A stretch of 64,000 nucleotides of DNA from Paenibacillus_AQ nitricinens (GTDB taxonomy: Bacteria; Bacillota; Bacilli; Paenibacillales; Paenibacillaceae). Each line of letters opens with the position of its first letter. Position 1 is the first letter of the stretch. Below the pieces are notes generated by a model. That model made no database searches, was not told where the DNA came from, and saw only the letters and a program-made list of their open reading frames with translations. Both the position numbers and the translations under genes were made by a program. Shown in pieces: positions 23,347 through 33,287 of the stretch. The stretch spans positions 5,642,001 to 5,706,000 of the forward strand of contig NZ_CP183948.1 of NCBI RefSeq assembly GCF_052056485.1, in the 5' to 3' direction.

Positions 23347-26300
23347 TTATTTCACTTTAGAGCTTGTTACGCTAGCATAGTAATCCAGTACATTGTTAAT
23401 GATCACAGCTGCTTCAGCTCTTGTGGCCGAAGCTGTCGGATCCATTTCTCCACTGCTGCCTCCATTTACAATAGCAAGATCTTTGAAGGCATACACCGCT
23501 TCTTTAGCATAACCCGCAATAGAAGCATCATCTGGGAAGTCATGGTTAGTCACTTGCGGCAATTCAACATTCAGTTTCTTCAGTGCATTGAATAGAATTA
23601 CACACAGGTCCTGACGGCTAATGCTGCTGTTAGGAGCAAACATGCCATTACCGATACCATTGATCAGTTGATTAGAAGTCCCAATCTCAACATAGTTTTT
23701 ATACCAAGCATCTTTCAGAACGTCAGTAAACTGCTTTTGATTCTCGCCCATGCTGAAGTTGAAGCTTTTTACTACCATGGCAACAAACTCTGCACGGTTT
23801 ACCTTCCCACTTGGATCAAAGCTTCCGTCTGTTCGTCCGCTGATAATATTTCTCTCCACCAGCGCTGCAATCGCAGATTCTGCCCAGCTAGGAATTAGAG
23901 TAGCATCTTTAAACTTATTCTTAAGCTCTTGTCTGATTAGCTCCGGTGTCTTCGTTTTTCCATCTGTTGTTGGAGGCTGAGGCTGTTCTCCAGGTTTTAC
24001 GACTTCTCCAGGAATCGATGGTACTGAAGGTACCGCTGGGGTAGCCGGTGTTGGTGTACTTGGTTGACCATCACCTCCACCGCTGTAAGGCTTAACGATC
24101 ACAGAGAACTGTACCTTCAGGCCAAGTGGATTAGTTATACCCTCCGGCAAGATCAGATCCCCCTTGATGGTGTACATTCCTTCCGTATTACCGTTATAGC
24201 CTTCCTTGTGCCACTGAACAGAAACGACCTTAGTCATCCCGGTATTCAGGGTTACTGATACTGAAGCTGGAAGCTCCAGCACGTCAAAGCTGGTACCATA
24301 AGCAACACTTTTACTTGCTAGTGCTTGCACTGCCGTGATTTCCGGTATCGTAATGACCTCCGGCAGTACTTCGATCGTAATCGATACCTTCAGGTTCTTT
24401 GGATTGCTGATACCTTCCACAGGTACTAGCGCTCCTTTCAGGATATAAGCTCCTTGCTTATCGCCATTATAACCTTCACTATTCCAATCGATGGATATCG
24501 CCTTTGTCTCACCGTTGTTCAAGGTAGCTATGACCGATGATGGCAGCTTCAATCCATTAAATGGAGTGCCGAATGGAACGCTCTTACTTTCCAAATCCTG
24601 CACTGTGACAATCTCAGCGACACGAATCACTTCCGGCATTACCTGAATGGTGATGGAAGCTTTCAGATCATTAGGGTTGATCATTCCTTCTTCTAATATC
24701 ATAGTACCGTTCAGTACGTATGATCCTTCCACATTGCCGTTATAACCAGCAGGGCTCCATTTAACAACAAGTTCCTCCTGCTCATACGTATCAAGCGTTA
24801 CTGTAACTGAAGACGGCAATTCCAACTTATCAAAAGCGGTGCCAAATTCAACATTTTTGCCCTCCAGCTTCTCAACTTTAGTAATCTGGATAGGTTTAGT
24901 GCCTTCTGGCAGTACAACCACTGTAATAGAAACAGTTTGATGGGTACTATTCAACACACCCTCAGGAAGCTCAAAGCTACCTGCCAGCGTATAACTCCCC
25001 GCTTTTCCACCGTTGAAATCTTTACTATCCCATTGTACAGGCAAGTGAATTACCCTTTTGTTGCCCAATGTAGCTTCCACTGTAGCTGGTAGATTTAATT
25101 CTCCTGCAGCAGTTCCGAACAGCACACTCAGCAGTTGCGGCTGAGCAATCGATATAATTTCTTTAGCATGGGTATCTTCTGTCCATTTGGCATAATACAC
25201 CGCGCTTATGTTCATTACCGTTTCTACGGTTAATGCATTACCGGTCCCTTCTTTATTATCAAACCAGCCAGTAAAAATGTAGCCTTCACGTTCCGGTACC
25301 CGAGGTAAGGTGCTTAATGCTTCACCTTTAAATGCGGTTACTTTGGCAGGAGCCGGTGAGTCCAGATAATTCTGATCGAAGGTGACTTCAATCGGATCAG
25401 CATAAATGAGTTCAACATATTGTAAATTCGCGTTTAGTCCGTTAAAAATCATATACACATTTTGTTTTCCAGTCACTTTAGTTCTGTCTAGGAAGGTCTC
25501 CGCTGTCAAATAATGATCAATGTAAGAATTTCCAGGCGTTTGTTTGGTGCTTGCTATTCCATAATTTCCCCAAGCAGCGCCTGCTTTCTGAGCAAAACTA
25601 ATGCTTGCAAATTCATTACCAAGTTCAAAAGAACCTCCGCCGCTGTAGGCATCAGCGTATGCTCTTCCTTGTGTAGTAGCTCTTTTAACTGGTTTACCCG
25701 TATTGTCAGCCTCTGTATAGAATTTAAAAGATGGAGACGATCCGCCTTCACGGGCATACTGCACTCTTACTTCCACAAGATTAGTCAAGTCAACCTGACC
25801 GAAATAAACAAGGTCATTAGAATTGACATAACTCATGGCGTCCGTACCACTTTCGAATCTGAACTGGATATTCGTTGCATAAATCCATGGTGCATTATAA
25901 GGATAGATTCTAATACCGTTCTCTACTTTCAGCGTTTCTATCGGAGCAATATGGATTGGCATAGATGATATGCTCAAATCTGTTATAGCCGCTTTCAAGG
26001 AAGCTATGGCTTCTGCTACAACCTCGTCATTGACCGGCTCGGCAAGTACTGCCTTAACCTCTTCCAATACAGCGTTAAATTTGAGCTTTTTATAAGCAGT
26101 ATATGCATTCATATCGATGTTTTGAGCAGCCTCAATTTCCGCACCTAACGCTGAAGTGTCAACATTGTCCTGCTTCAACTGGAAGGTTAACCAGTTCAGG
26201 TCAATGCCAGCACTCTCAAATACAATTCTAAGGGTATGCTCGCCTGCCGACAGCTGAACATCAGGAATTCTGAAGGTTTTCCATACCCCTTTAGTTGTGG

Positions 26301-29300
26301 TAAGGTCGAAGGTCCCCAGTAGCTTGTCGCCATCATAGATACCAAAGGACATTTGGGCGACATCCGATTGGCTAGAGCGAATTCGTGATGTGATTTTGTA
26401 CATGCCTTCTTTCTCCACATTTACCTTATAGGAGATGGCTTCACCCTTGCTTGTATTGGTGTAGCATAATCCGCCGTCTACATCATTACTGCTTACTGGC
26501 GTGATTATCGGAGTAATGGAGGCAAATTCCGTCTCAGCTACCTTCAATTTAGTATTTTTCCCAATCTTCTTGACTGCCAAAGCTACATCACTGTTGATTC
26601 TGACATAATCAAAATCGGCAATAAATGGATCTGTGAGATTCTGACTTCCGTTGGACGCAAGTAACCCGAACTTCGGATTGGCATAGTTGGCAGTTGTACT
26701 GCCAAGTGAAATATACTCTTTGCCATCAGCACTGACATAACCGGAATAGCTGTTGCCTATTTTTTTCAGGCGTAAATACAACTCTTTCTTTTCACCAAAA
26801 ATACTCGTGAGCTGAGCGGCAGACAGTTGCCCAATCGTAACAGGCTCCGTACCTCCGGTCTCTTTGGTCATACCGATGATCTTTCCGCTACTGTATTCAT
26901 ACTTCACCCAGATATAGTTATTGTTATCCTGTGAAGCTGTGATGCCGACACCGTTATAATTTTGATTTGGCGCTTTGCTCATATTAATTTTCACTGTTGC
27001 TTCCCAGTTTCCAAAGGCCTCCTGCTGGAAATAGTTCTTCAAATCTGCATGATCACTCCAGAAGTCGCCTCTTTCAGCGATGATTCTCAAATATCCGGGA
27101 ACAGTGCTCAAAGACCAATTTTTGTTATTTTCTGTATTGGTAGCCGTCTCTTTATTAATCATCCAGAAGTTGCTTAAATTCTCAGTGTCGAACTCATCGC
27201 TTTGTGGGGTCGTACCAAACTGTATCACATAGGAGTTGGCCTGATCGGAGCTGATACATTTGATCGTCACTCTTTTATTGATGAGGTCTACGTTGGCCGT
27301 TGCTTTTACACCATCATTCATTTCGAATGTAACTTCAGGTAAAGTAGCCCCATTACTGAGACCTACATCATAACTGAACCTAGTCTGTGAAAAGCCCTCA
27401 AGCGGCTTACCATCAATAGAGATATTCTTTAAATAAGCATAGGTCGGATTCTCAAAAATCGGTTCCAGGCCTTCCTCCGACGTGAAGATAACCTTGTAGA
27501 TCCGTTTCTCTCCTCCGGCCGAAGCAGTAATTACAGCAGCCGGTCTATCTTTATCGGCTTGTCGTATACTTACGTCTACACCAGCTATCGCCGTAGCTTT
27601 GACTTCCGGGTAGCTGCTAGTTTCAGTCGGCTCACCAAAGGCTTTATAGTCGAGTTTCAATGGATTAAATATTTTGATCTTTTTGCCGCCAACCGTAATA
27701 TCAGAGAGCTGTGGATCTCCTGATTTGTCCGTATTCACCCGGAACCAATCTCTTCCCGGCGTATAATTGACCACGTAATCAATCTTTGCCGTTCTTGCAA
27801 AGGCTGGAGATTGCATCAAAAAGCTCGTGATATTCTTGGCAGAACGCTGCAATTCTCCCAGGGTCAGACTGCCGTTAGCAAGCGATGTCATTGTATTAAA
27901 GGTACTGTTATTCCGATTCTTATGCGTTTCTGCATAATCGTTCGGAATGACCATGTAAAGGTCATTTTGGGCACGGACCATGGCTTTGCCGTTGGTTTCA
28001 TCATAACGATTGGTAGTGGCATAGAAGCCCTGATCCTCACTCATCTTCGCCCACCAGTCTGTCATGACAATTCCGTCAAAGCCCCACTCTCCGCGGAGGA
28101 TCGTGGTATTCAGATCATAGTTACTGGAAGCCCATGTTCCGTTTACCGGACCATAGGACGTCATCACTGAACGCGCCTTTCCACTCTTCACTGCCATTTC
28201 ATAACCTTTCAAATAAATCTCGCGAAGCGCTCTTTCAGAGACAAGTGCATTCACAAGATGTCTATCCGTTTCCTGATTGTTCGCAGCGAAATGCTTAATA
28301 GTAGGCGCCGTACCGTTCTTCTGAAGACCTCTTGTCTGTGCAGCAGCCATGATGCCTGTCAGTAACGGATCCTCCGAAAAATACTCGAAGTTTCTCCCGT
28401 TCAGGGGACTTCTGTGGATATTGATTCCCGGTCCTAGCAGCGTATCGATATTGTTAATCAGCATTTCTTTGCCAAGAAGATCAAATAATCTTTCATTCAG
28501 CTCGGTGTTCCACGTACAGGCAAGCATCGTCCCGTTCGGGATACTGGTTGCCTTCTCTGCATTGGTCTCCATCCGGATTCCTGAAGGGCCGTCCGCAGCA
28601 CTATCGATAGGGAGCCCTAATTTCAGCAGATTTTTAGTAACACCACCAAAAGCCGCAGCGGTACCGGCAGTAACTTTGGGGCTGGACATCCCTTCCCCTA
28701 AAATAATGGCCCCCAGATCGTTGTTGGACAATTGTGCAATGAACTGATCCATAGTCACTTTCTGATTGTATACATCCAATAAGGTATAACCCTTGTCTCC
28801 CGTTTGTGGAATGGACGCAGGGAGATTTTGCTTGATTCTCTCATCCAAGTCGGTAGTCCGTGTCGGTACCTTTTCAGTGACAGTGGTAAAAGTACCATTT
28901 TCATTCGGTTGACCTGGTTTGATACGATCAAATTCCTTAGTTGGCGCGAGCGCTTCCTGCAAGGTTTCTACAACCTTCAAAGCATTAAGGCTGTATACTC
29001 CTTGCTTTTCGCTGTCACTTACACTGTTACCTACGTAAATATTATAGTCACCAGCTTCTAGAACATAAGATGAATCATGACCTGTAATTCCACTATCATC
29101 ATAGGAGGCCATATCTTTGGTGTCATACGTGATGGTGATCGACTGTGATTCCCCTGGCTGTAACAGCCGGGTCTTAGCAAAAGCAGCAAGCTCCTTGGCC
29201 GGCTTGCCAAGTTTACCCTGTGGTGCACCGTAATAAATCTGTACAACTTCTTTGCCTTCCACCTTACCTGTATTCTGAACAGTTACAGTCACTGCAACCT

Positions 29301-30300
29301 CATTCTCACCAGCGTTGACATTATCAGTCGTGATCTTGAAATTGGTATAGGACAGTCCGTACCCAAATGGATAGAGCACCTTATCCGGAGCAAAGGTCTC
29401 AAAATAGCGGTAGCCTACATAAATATCCTCACTATAAGAATTCTCAGTTTTGCTGCCAAAATGTGCAGTAGAAGGGTAGTCAGCAAGTGTAGCTGCAATC
29501 GTATCGCTCAATTTACCGCTTGGCGTAACGTCTCCGGTCAGTACGTCGGCTACTGCGCTACCGCCTTCCATCCCCCCTTGCCATGTGTACAAAATAGCAG
29601 CTTTGGGATAGTTTTTAGCCCATGACATATCGATAACGTTAGCTACGTTCAATACGATGGCCACTCGGTCGAATTTGGCATAGACCCGGTTAAGCATGTC
29701 TACTTCAAGGTCTGTCAGTTTATAGGCACCCTTGACGTCCGTATTATCCTTATCTTCACCGGCTGTTCTACCGATGATGACCACAGCTGTATCCGTTTTT
29801 GCTTTTGCTGCATCCACTATTTCGTCGGTCAAGGGCATTTCCGCCTGGGACCACGGCTCTGCTGCCCAGCCACCACCGCCATTGTTGAAAGGATTCTTTT
29901 TGATCCAGTCAGCATATACCTTCGCCAGATCTTCATTTAACTTGAGACTGGGATTGTTCCGGAGACCTTCCAGAATCCCATTCACATAATCTACCCTTAC
30001 CGCACCGCCAGATCCTGTGCCAGACTTGTAATAATGCGCTTGTATGCGGCCAAATACCGATACATTTTCACTCTTCTTGATAGGGAGCACTTGTTCATTC
30101 TCATTTACTTGTGATCCTGCTAGTTTATACGCCGGATTTTGCAGCAGCACAATTCCTTCAGCGGCCACTTCTCTGGACACATCCGCTAAACCCGGGAGAA
30201 CCTTGGCCATAACGGGAGAACTGGTACTAGGCGTTATGATTGAGGTTATCAGAATGCAGCAGAATAATATTTTAAGTAAGCGATTACAATATTTCCTCAT
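23347..30300 (-). CDS. Giant SLH-anchored, domain-permuted GH3 glycosidase
   Basis: A 2317-residue secreted enzyme. ATG 30300 is preferred (GGTGAT four bases before); ATG 30312 is possible. Order (approximate): signal peptide 1-32; GH3 alpha/beta domain 45-275; GH3 Fn3-like domain 335-435; GH3 TIM barrel 500-830 with GPGINIHRSPLNGRNFEYFS, TIKHFAANNQE and nucleophile Asp748 in DGIVMTDWW; concanavalin-like domain 1036-1236; CBM6-like 1260-1375; helical FIVAR-like 1385-1445; second CBM6-like 1450-1635; Listeria-Bacteroides repeat 1640-1710; four Ig-like (Big_4) repeats 1714-2070; Pro-rich linker; three SLH repeats to the end. Here the barrel follows the other two domains, a known permuted GH3 layout in some beta-glucosidases and xylosidases. 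Substrate not determinable. A perfect palindrome about 200 bases upstream is a likely operator. Confidence 0.92.
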   Translation of the reverse strand: MRKYCNRLLKILFCCILITSIITPSTSSPVMAKVLPGLADVSREVAAEGIVLLQNPAYKLAGSQVNENEQVLPIKKSENVSVFGRIQAHYYKSGTGSGGAVRVDYVNGILEGLRNNPSLKLNEDLAKVYADWIKKNPFNNGGGGWAAEPWSQAEMPLTDEIVDAAKAKTDTAVVIIGRTAGEDKDNTDVKGAYKLTDLEVDMLNRVYAKFDRVAIVLNVANVIDMSWAKNYPKAAILYTWQGGMEGGSAVADVLTGDVTPSGKLSDTIAATLADYPSTAHFGSKTENSYSEDIYVGYRYFETFAPDKVLYPFGYGLSYTNFKITTDNVNAGENEVAVTVTVQNTGKVEGKEVVQIYYGAPQGKLGKPAKELAAFAKTRLLQPGESQSITITYDTKDMASYDDSGITGHDSSYVLEAGDYNIYVGNSVSDSEKQGVYSLNALKVVETLQEALAPTKEFDRIKPGQPNENGTFTTVTEKVPTRTTDLDERIKQNLPASIPQTGDKGYTLLDVYNQKVTMDQFIAQLSNNDLGAIILGEGMSSPKVTAGTAAAFGGVTKNLLKLGLPIDSAADGPSGIRMETNAEKATSIPNGTMLACTWNTELNERLFDLLGKEMLINNIDTLLGPGINIHRSPLNGRNFEYFSEDPLLTGIMAAAQTRGLQKNGTAPTIKHFAANNQETDRHLVNALVSERALREIYLKGYEMAVKSGKARSVMTSYGPVNGTWASSNYDLNTTILRGEWGFDGIVMTDWWAKMSEDQGFYATTNRYDETNGKAMVRAQNDLYMVIPNDYAETHKNRNNSTFNTMTSLANGSLTLGELQRSAKNITSFLMQSPAFARTAKIDYVVNYTPGRDWFRVNTDKSGDPQLSDITVGGKKIKIFNPLKLDYKAFGEPTETSSYPEVKATAIAGVDVSIRQADKDRPAAVITASAGGEKRIYKVIFTSEEGLEPIFENPTYAYLKNISIDGKPLEGFSQTRFSYDVGLSNGATLPEVTFEMNDGVKATANVDLINKRVTIKCISSDQANSYVIQFGTTPQSDEFDTENLSNFWMINKETATNTENNKNWSLSTVPGYLRIIAERGDFWSDHADLKNYFQQEAFGNWEATVKINMSKAPNQNYNGVGITASQDNNNYIWVKYEYSSGKIIGMTKETGGTEPVTIGQLSAAQLTSIFGEKKELYLRLKKIGNSYSGYVSADGKEYISLGSTTANYANPKFGLLASNGSQNLTDPFIADFDYVRINSDVALAVKKIGKNTKLKVAETEFASITPIITPVSSNDVDGGLCYTNTSKGEAISYKVNVEKEGMYKITSRIRSSQSDVAQMSFGIYDGDKLLGTFDLTTTKGVWKTFRIPDVQLSAGEHTLRIVFESAGIDLNWLTFQLKQDNVDTSALGAEIEAAQNIDMNAYTAYKKLKFNAVLEEVKAVLAEPVNDEVVAEAIASLKAAITDLSISSMPIHIAPIETLKVENGIRIYPYNAPWIYATNIQFRFESGTDAMSYVNSNDLVYFGQVDLTNLVEVRVQYAREGGSSPSFKFYTEADNTGKPVKRATTQGRAYADAYSGGGSFELGNEFASISFAQKAGAAWGNYGIASTKQTPGNSYIDHYLTAETFLDRTKVTGKQNVYMIFNGLNANLQYVELIYADPIEVTFDQNYLDSPAPAKVTAFKGEALSTLPRVPEREGYIFTGWFDNKEGTGNALTVETVMNISAVYYAKWTEDTHAKEIISIAQPQLLSVLFGTAAGELNLPATVEATLGNKRVIHLPVQWDSKDFNGGKAGSYTLAGSFELPEGVLNSTHQTVSITVVVLPEGTKPIQITKVEKLEGKNVEFGTAFDKLELPSSVTVTLDTYEQEELVVKWSPAGYNGNVEGSYVLNGTMILEEGMINPNDLKASITIQVMPEVIRVAEIVTVQDLESKSVPFGTPFNGLKLPSSVIATLNNGETKAISIDWNSEGYNGDKQGAYILKGALVPVEGISNPKNLKVSITIEVLPEVITIPEITAVQALASKSVAYGTSFDVLELPASVSVTLNTGMTKVVSVQWHKEGYNGNTEGMYTIKGDLILPEGITNPLGLKVQFSVIVKPYSGGGDGQPSTPTPATPAVPSVPSIPGEVVKPGEQPQPPTTDGKTKTPELIRQELKNKFKDATLIPSWAESAIAALVERNIISGRTDGSFDPSGKVNRAEFVAMVVKSFNFSMGENQKQFTDVLKDAWYKNYVEIGTSNQLINGIGNGMFAPNSSISRQDLCVILFNALKKLNVELPQVTNHDFPDDASIAGYAKEAVYAFKDLAIVNGGSSGEMDPTASATRAEAAVIINNVLDYYASVTSSKVK

Positions 30301-30501
30301 ACTTATCACCATTCCTTTCGATTAAGGTATAGCTTAGGATTATGGGTCATCGTAAAGAGCGAGATTTCAATTAAATTTCTAATGCATAAACGTTCACTTC
30401 ATAAACCGATAGGATGAATTTACTTTCAGGAAGGAGTTATTCTCTAGAGCGCTAGCCGCTGTGGAGTAAGGCTTATTCAAGCATCAAGTGTGTTACTGAT
30501 T

Positions 30502-30523
30502 AAATCTAAACCGGTTTAGATTT
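30502..30523. promoter_or_regulatory. 22-base perfect palindrome, LacI-type operator candidate
   Basis: The half site AAATCTAAACC is followed at once by its exact reverse complement, giving a CCGG centre like many LacI/GalR-family sites. It lies in the 484-base gap before the GH3 gene, in a region otherwise free of genes (30301-30693), where I see nothing else definite. Confidence 0.55.
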
Positions 30524-30693
30524 TTTGCATAATTCTCCTAACTCATACTTACAAATTAAAACGTGCGAAAATGTTCATTAATTCCTCCTTTACTTTTTAA
30601 ACTTACATTGAATACTATCATCAGAAATATCATCCTAACATAGAAAATCCTCATAGATTTATTGAATATACTCATATATCACAGAACTAAATT

Positions 30694-30748
30694 AAAAATA
30701 GCAGGGAGAATCAGCATCGCTCAATGCCGATTCTTCCTGCTATAAAAA
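30694..30748 (-). terminator. Terminator of the siderophore-binding lipoprotein gene
   Basis: On the minus strand ATAGCAGGAAGAATC pairs with GATTCTCCCTGCTAT around an inner GCAT/ATGC hairpin, then TTTTTAATTT. Confidence 0.8.
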
Positions 30749-30784
30749 CCAAAAGCAAGTTCGTGGACTTTCGTTGAATTAGAA

Positions 30785-31777
30785 TTATTTTTCAGATAAA
30801 AGACTCTCAGTAATGTAATTTAACTGCGCTTCAAGCGTAACGGGATCACTATATGTATCAGCGGTTGGGTCCAGTTGGAATACGTTGCCTGCTTTTACGG
30901 CAGGGAGATGCTTCCATAAGGGGTTGTCATAGACGATTTTCGGATCGCTCGTATCGCCAGCCCATGGGCATGTGAATACAATATCTCCAGCAAATTGAGG
31001 CAGCTTCTCAAGGGAGATTGTTGCCCAACCAGTGCCGCTGTCTATAGCTTCTTTCTGCGCTTCAGGAGGTGCTTTCAGGCCAAATTCATTATAAATAATT
31101 TCTCCACCGCGCCCGTAGCTGTGACCGAATACGAATAGTCCACCGGAATACGGATTTAGAATAGAAACGGTTCTATCACCTACAGCTGCCACCACCTTAG
31201 GCTTCAATTCACTGATTTTTTTGTTCCATTGTTCCACCCAAGCTTTAGCTTCGACTTCTTTCCCCGTTAATGTACCGAAATCAAGCATTTGATCTCTGAT
31301 AGTTTTTGCTCCGTATTGAATGGCTACTACTGGCGCTATTTCGGCCAGCTTTTCGAGTCCTTCCATTCCGGAGAATACAACAATAAGATCAGGATTCAGC
31401 TCTAAAATGTGTTCAAGAGACGGTTCATCCCCAAGGCCTTGAACGCCTTCCAGCATTCCTTCAAAGTAGGGACTGTTTAAGACACCATTCATAACACCAA
31501 CAGGTTTGATACCTAACGCCAAGAAGTATCCAGTGTCGAAGGAGGTTAAATCGACAATCCGCTTCGGATTCCTGGGTACTTGAATATCTCCGTTACTTGC
31601 CTGATATGTAACCATGTCCACTTCGCTGGATGAGTCATTGCTGTTTGATGAAGATGCAGCACTTTCTGTCCCTTCTACTGAGGTGGTGTGCTCAACTGCT
31701 TGTCCGCAAGCTGATAGCAGTAACGTTATAACCAAAGTAAACACAAGCAATAGGTAAGTTTTTGGAGATTTAAACAA
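30785..31777 (-). CDS. Iron-siderophore ABC transporter substrate-binding lipoprotein
   Basis: A 330-residue lipoprotein. The start is TTG 31777 with GGAGTG eight bases before. The signal peptide ends in LLSAC (Cys24), followed by a Ser/Asn-rich spacer. The mature part is a class III periplasmic-binding fold: NPKRIVDLTSFDTGYFLALGI, EPSLEHILELNPDLIVVFSG, the long connecting helix and GDIVFTCPWAGDTSDP. This is the FecB/FhuD group that binds ferric siderophores and delivers them to FecCD-type permeases. No permease or ATPase gene is adjacent, so it must share a transporter encoded elsewhere. A perfect Fur box lies about 40 bases upstream, so it should be derepressed when iron is scarce. Confidence 0.9.
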   Translation of the reverse strand: MFKSPKTYLLLVFTLVITLLLSACGQAVEHTTSVEGTESAASSSNSNDSSSEVDMVTYQASNGDIQVPRNPKRIVDLTSFDTGYFLALGIKPVGVMNGVLNSPYFEGMLEGVQGLGDEPSLEHILELNPDLIVVFSGMEGLEKLAEIAPVVAIQYGAKTIRDQMLDFGTLTGKEVEAKAWVEQWNKKISELKPKVVAAVGDRTVSILNPYSGGLFVFGHSYGRGGEIIYNEFGLKAPPEAQKEAIDSGTGWATISLEKLPQFAGDIVFTCPWAGDTSDPKIVYDNPLWKHLPAVKAGNVFQLDPTADTYSDPVTLEAQLNYITESLLSEK

Positions 31778-31815
31778 AATAAATTCACTCCAATCGACAT
31801 ATTATATAATGATAC

Positions 31816-31830
31816 TGATAATCATTATCA
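31816..31830. promoter_or_regulatory. Fur box
   Basis: TGATAATCATTATCA is a perfect match to the 7-1-7 Fur consensus and sits 39 bases before the start codon of the siderophore-binding lipoprotein. Confidence 0.85.
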
Positions 31831-31924
31831 ATACAACTATATAGTATTATTCTATCCTTGGCAATGGAGAATACGTTAACATCTACTGCATTTACCTTTT
31901 GGATGCCTACTACACACTACAAAC

Positions 31925-31952
31925 AAAAGGACAGCCCCACGGCTGTCCTTCC
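31925..31952 (-). terminator. Terminator of gpmA
   Basis: AAGGACAGCC-CCAC-GGCTGTCCTT forms a perfect stem. The minus strand continues TTTTG after it, about 45 bases past the gpmA stop. The plus side ends CCTCTTTT, so it may act both ways. Confidence 0.8.
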
Positions 31953-31993
31953 TCTTTTCAAGCCATTATCTGCTCTTTACACCTGTTACGCTA

Positions 31994-32737
31994 TTACACA
32001 TGTCCTTGCTTAGCAACATCAAGCGCCTTGGCGGCAACCTGTTCTGGATCTCCTAAATAAAAGCGGCTGATTGGATTAATGTCCTCATCCAGTTTGTACA
32101 CGAGTGGTACCCCTGTAGGAATATTGAGCTCCAGCAGTGCTGCCTCATCAATATCCTCCATAAATTTGATCAACGCTCTCAGTGTATTGCCATGGGCTGA
32201 AATGAGCACCCGTTCCTTTTTACGCACAAGGGGGACGATGCGATTTCTCCAGAAATCACCCACACGATGAACAGTATCTTCCAGACTCTCGCCTCGCGGA
32301 ATATCCTCCGGACGAATACTGCTATAACGAATGTCGTTTCTGGCATACCGAGGATCATTAAGCTCCAGCAGTGGAGGCCGAACCGATAAACTCCGTCGCC
32401 AGAGATGCAATTGTTCTTCACCGTATTTTATCGCCGTTTCACTTTTACTAAGTCCCTGAAGTGCACCATAATGCCGTTCATTCAGCTTCCAGGACTTTTG
32501 CACAGGAATCCACAGCAGATCCATTTCATCGAGAACATAGTTGAGTGTTTTGATCGATCGTTTAAGTACCGATGCAAAAGCTAGATCAAACGTATACCCT
32601 TCATCCTTCAAAAGCTTGCCAGCAGCCTTAGCCTCTAGAATACCCTTTTCGGTTAAATCCGGATCACTCCAACCCGTAAACAAATTTTGCACATTGTACT
32701 GGCTTTCACCATGACGTATTAGTACGATTTCGTACAT
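31994..32737 (-). CDS. gpmA: 2,3-bisphosphoglycerate-dependent phosphoglycerate mutase
   Basis: A 247-residue histidine phosphatase-fold enzyme that interconverts 3- and 2-phosphoglycerate in glycolysis and gluconeogenesis. The phosphorylated His is in IVLIRHGESQYN near the N-terminus. FTGWSDPDLTEKG, LNERHYGALQGLSKSETAIK, RSLSVRPPLL and the second catalytic His in VLISAHGNTLRALIK are all family hallmarks. Length is normal. It has a good Shine-Dalgarno (GGAGGAGA) and is monocistronic, with a terminator behind it. Many Firmicutes rely on the Mn-dependent GpmI; whether this organism also has that enzyme cannot be seen here. Confidence 0.93.
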   Translation of the reverse strand: MYEIVLIRHGESQYNVQNLFTGWSDPDLTEKGILEAKAAGKLLKDEGYTFDLAFASVLKRSIKTLNYVLDEMDLLWIPVQKSWKLNERHYGALQGLSKSETAIKYGEEQLHLWRRSLSVRPPLLELNDPRYARNDIRYSSIRPEDIPRGESLEDTVHRVGDFWRNRIVPLVRKKERVLISAHGNTLRALIKFMEDIDEAALLELNIPTGVPLVYKLDEDINPISRFYLGDPEQVAAKALDVAKQGHV

Positions 32738-32989
32738 TTTATCTCTCCTCCCACCTGTATGCTCTGGAACTCTGTTACTTCATGCAATAGATCAGCCTGA
32801 TAATCTCTAGTATGGGCGTTTTTTCGCCAATTGAATGTAAGATATGCAACAGAATGCAAAATTACCCTCACAGGAGATTTATTCTATTGTATCAAATACA
32901 ACAAGAGGAACGATAAATCCTTCAGTTTGCCAAGCATAAATGCCTAGCGGCATCCTTATAAGGACGGTAAGCGTTGATCTCTTATATTT
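32738..32989. other. Gene-free stretch upstream of gpmA
   Basis: About 250 bases with no credible reading frame or hairpin. It presumably holds the gpmA promoter, which I could not place confidently. Confidence 0.4.
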
Positions 32990-33021
32990 CAAAAAAACCG
33001 GAAGCCTGTTGGCCCCGGTTA
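32990..33021 (-). terminator. Terminator downstream of the AraC gene
   Basis: On the minus strand AACCGG and CCGGTT close a hairpin followed by seven T. It is 266 bases beyond the regulator's stop; the stretch between holds no clear gene. Confidence 0.65.
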
Positions 33022-33287
33022 TTTAAAGTCTTTGGTCATGTCCAGCGATTATATACCTATTTACTCAGTTTAGAACCAGCTGTCTATGGCAAAAGCACTC
33101 GATTGCTTTAATCTTCTTAAACGGTTTCTAAAAAGCCCTGCGCCTCCACTTTTACAATCGGTGTTGCAGATTCGGCGTCTGATCATCATCCCATGCGTCT
33201 CCCCTTCCAAGAAGTATGTAAATTCTCTGTAAACTAAACTGCAAAGTATTTACCCTTGGATGAAATAACTGAAACAACGAATGCAAA

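Noticed and set aside
33121..33210. A minus-strand reading AESATPIVKVEAQGFLETV near the AraC gene, looking like the end of an enzyme
   Set aside because: No start codon, no upstream continuation and a frame change are needed; too short to separate from chance.
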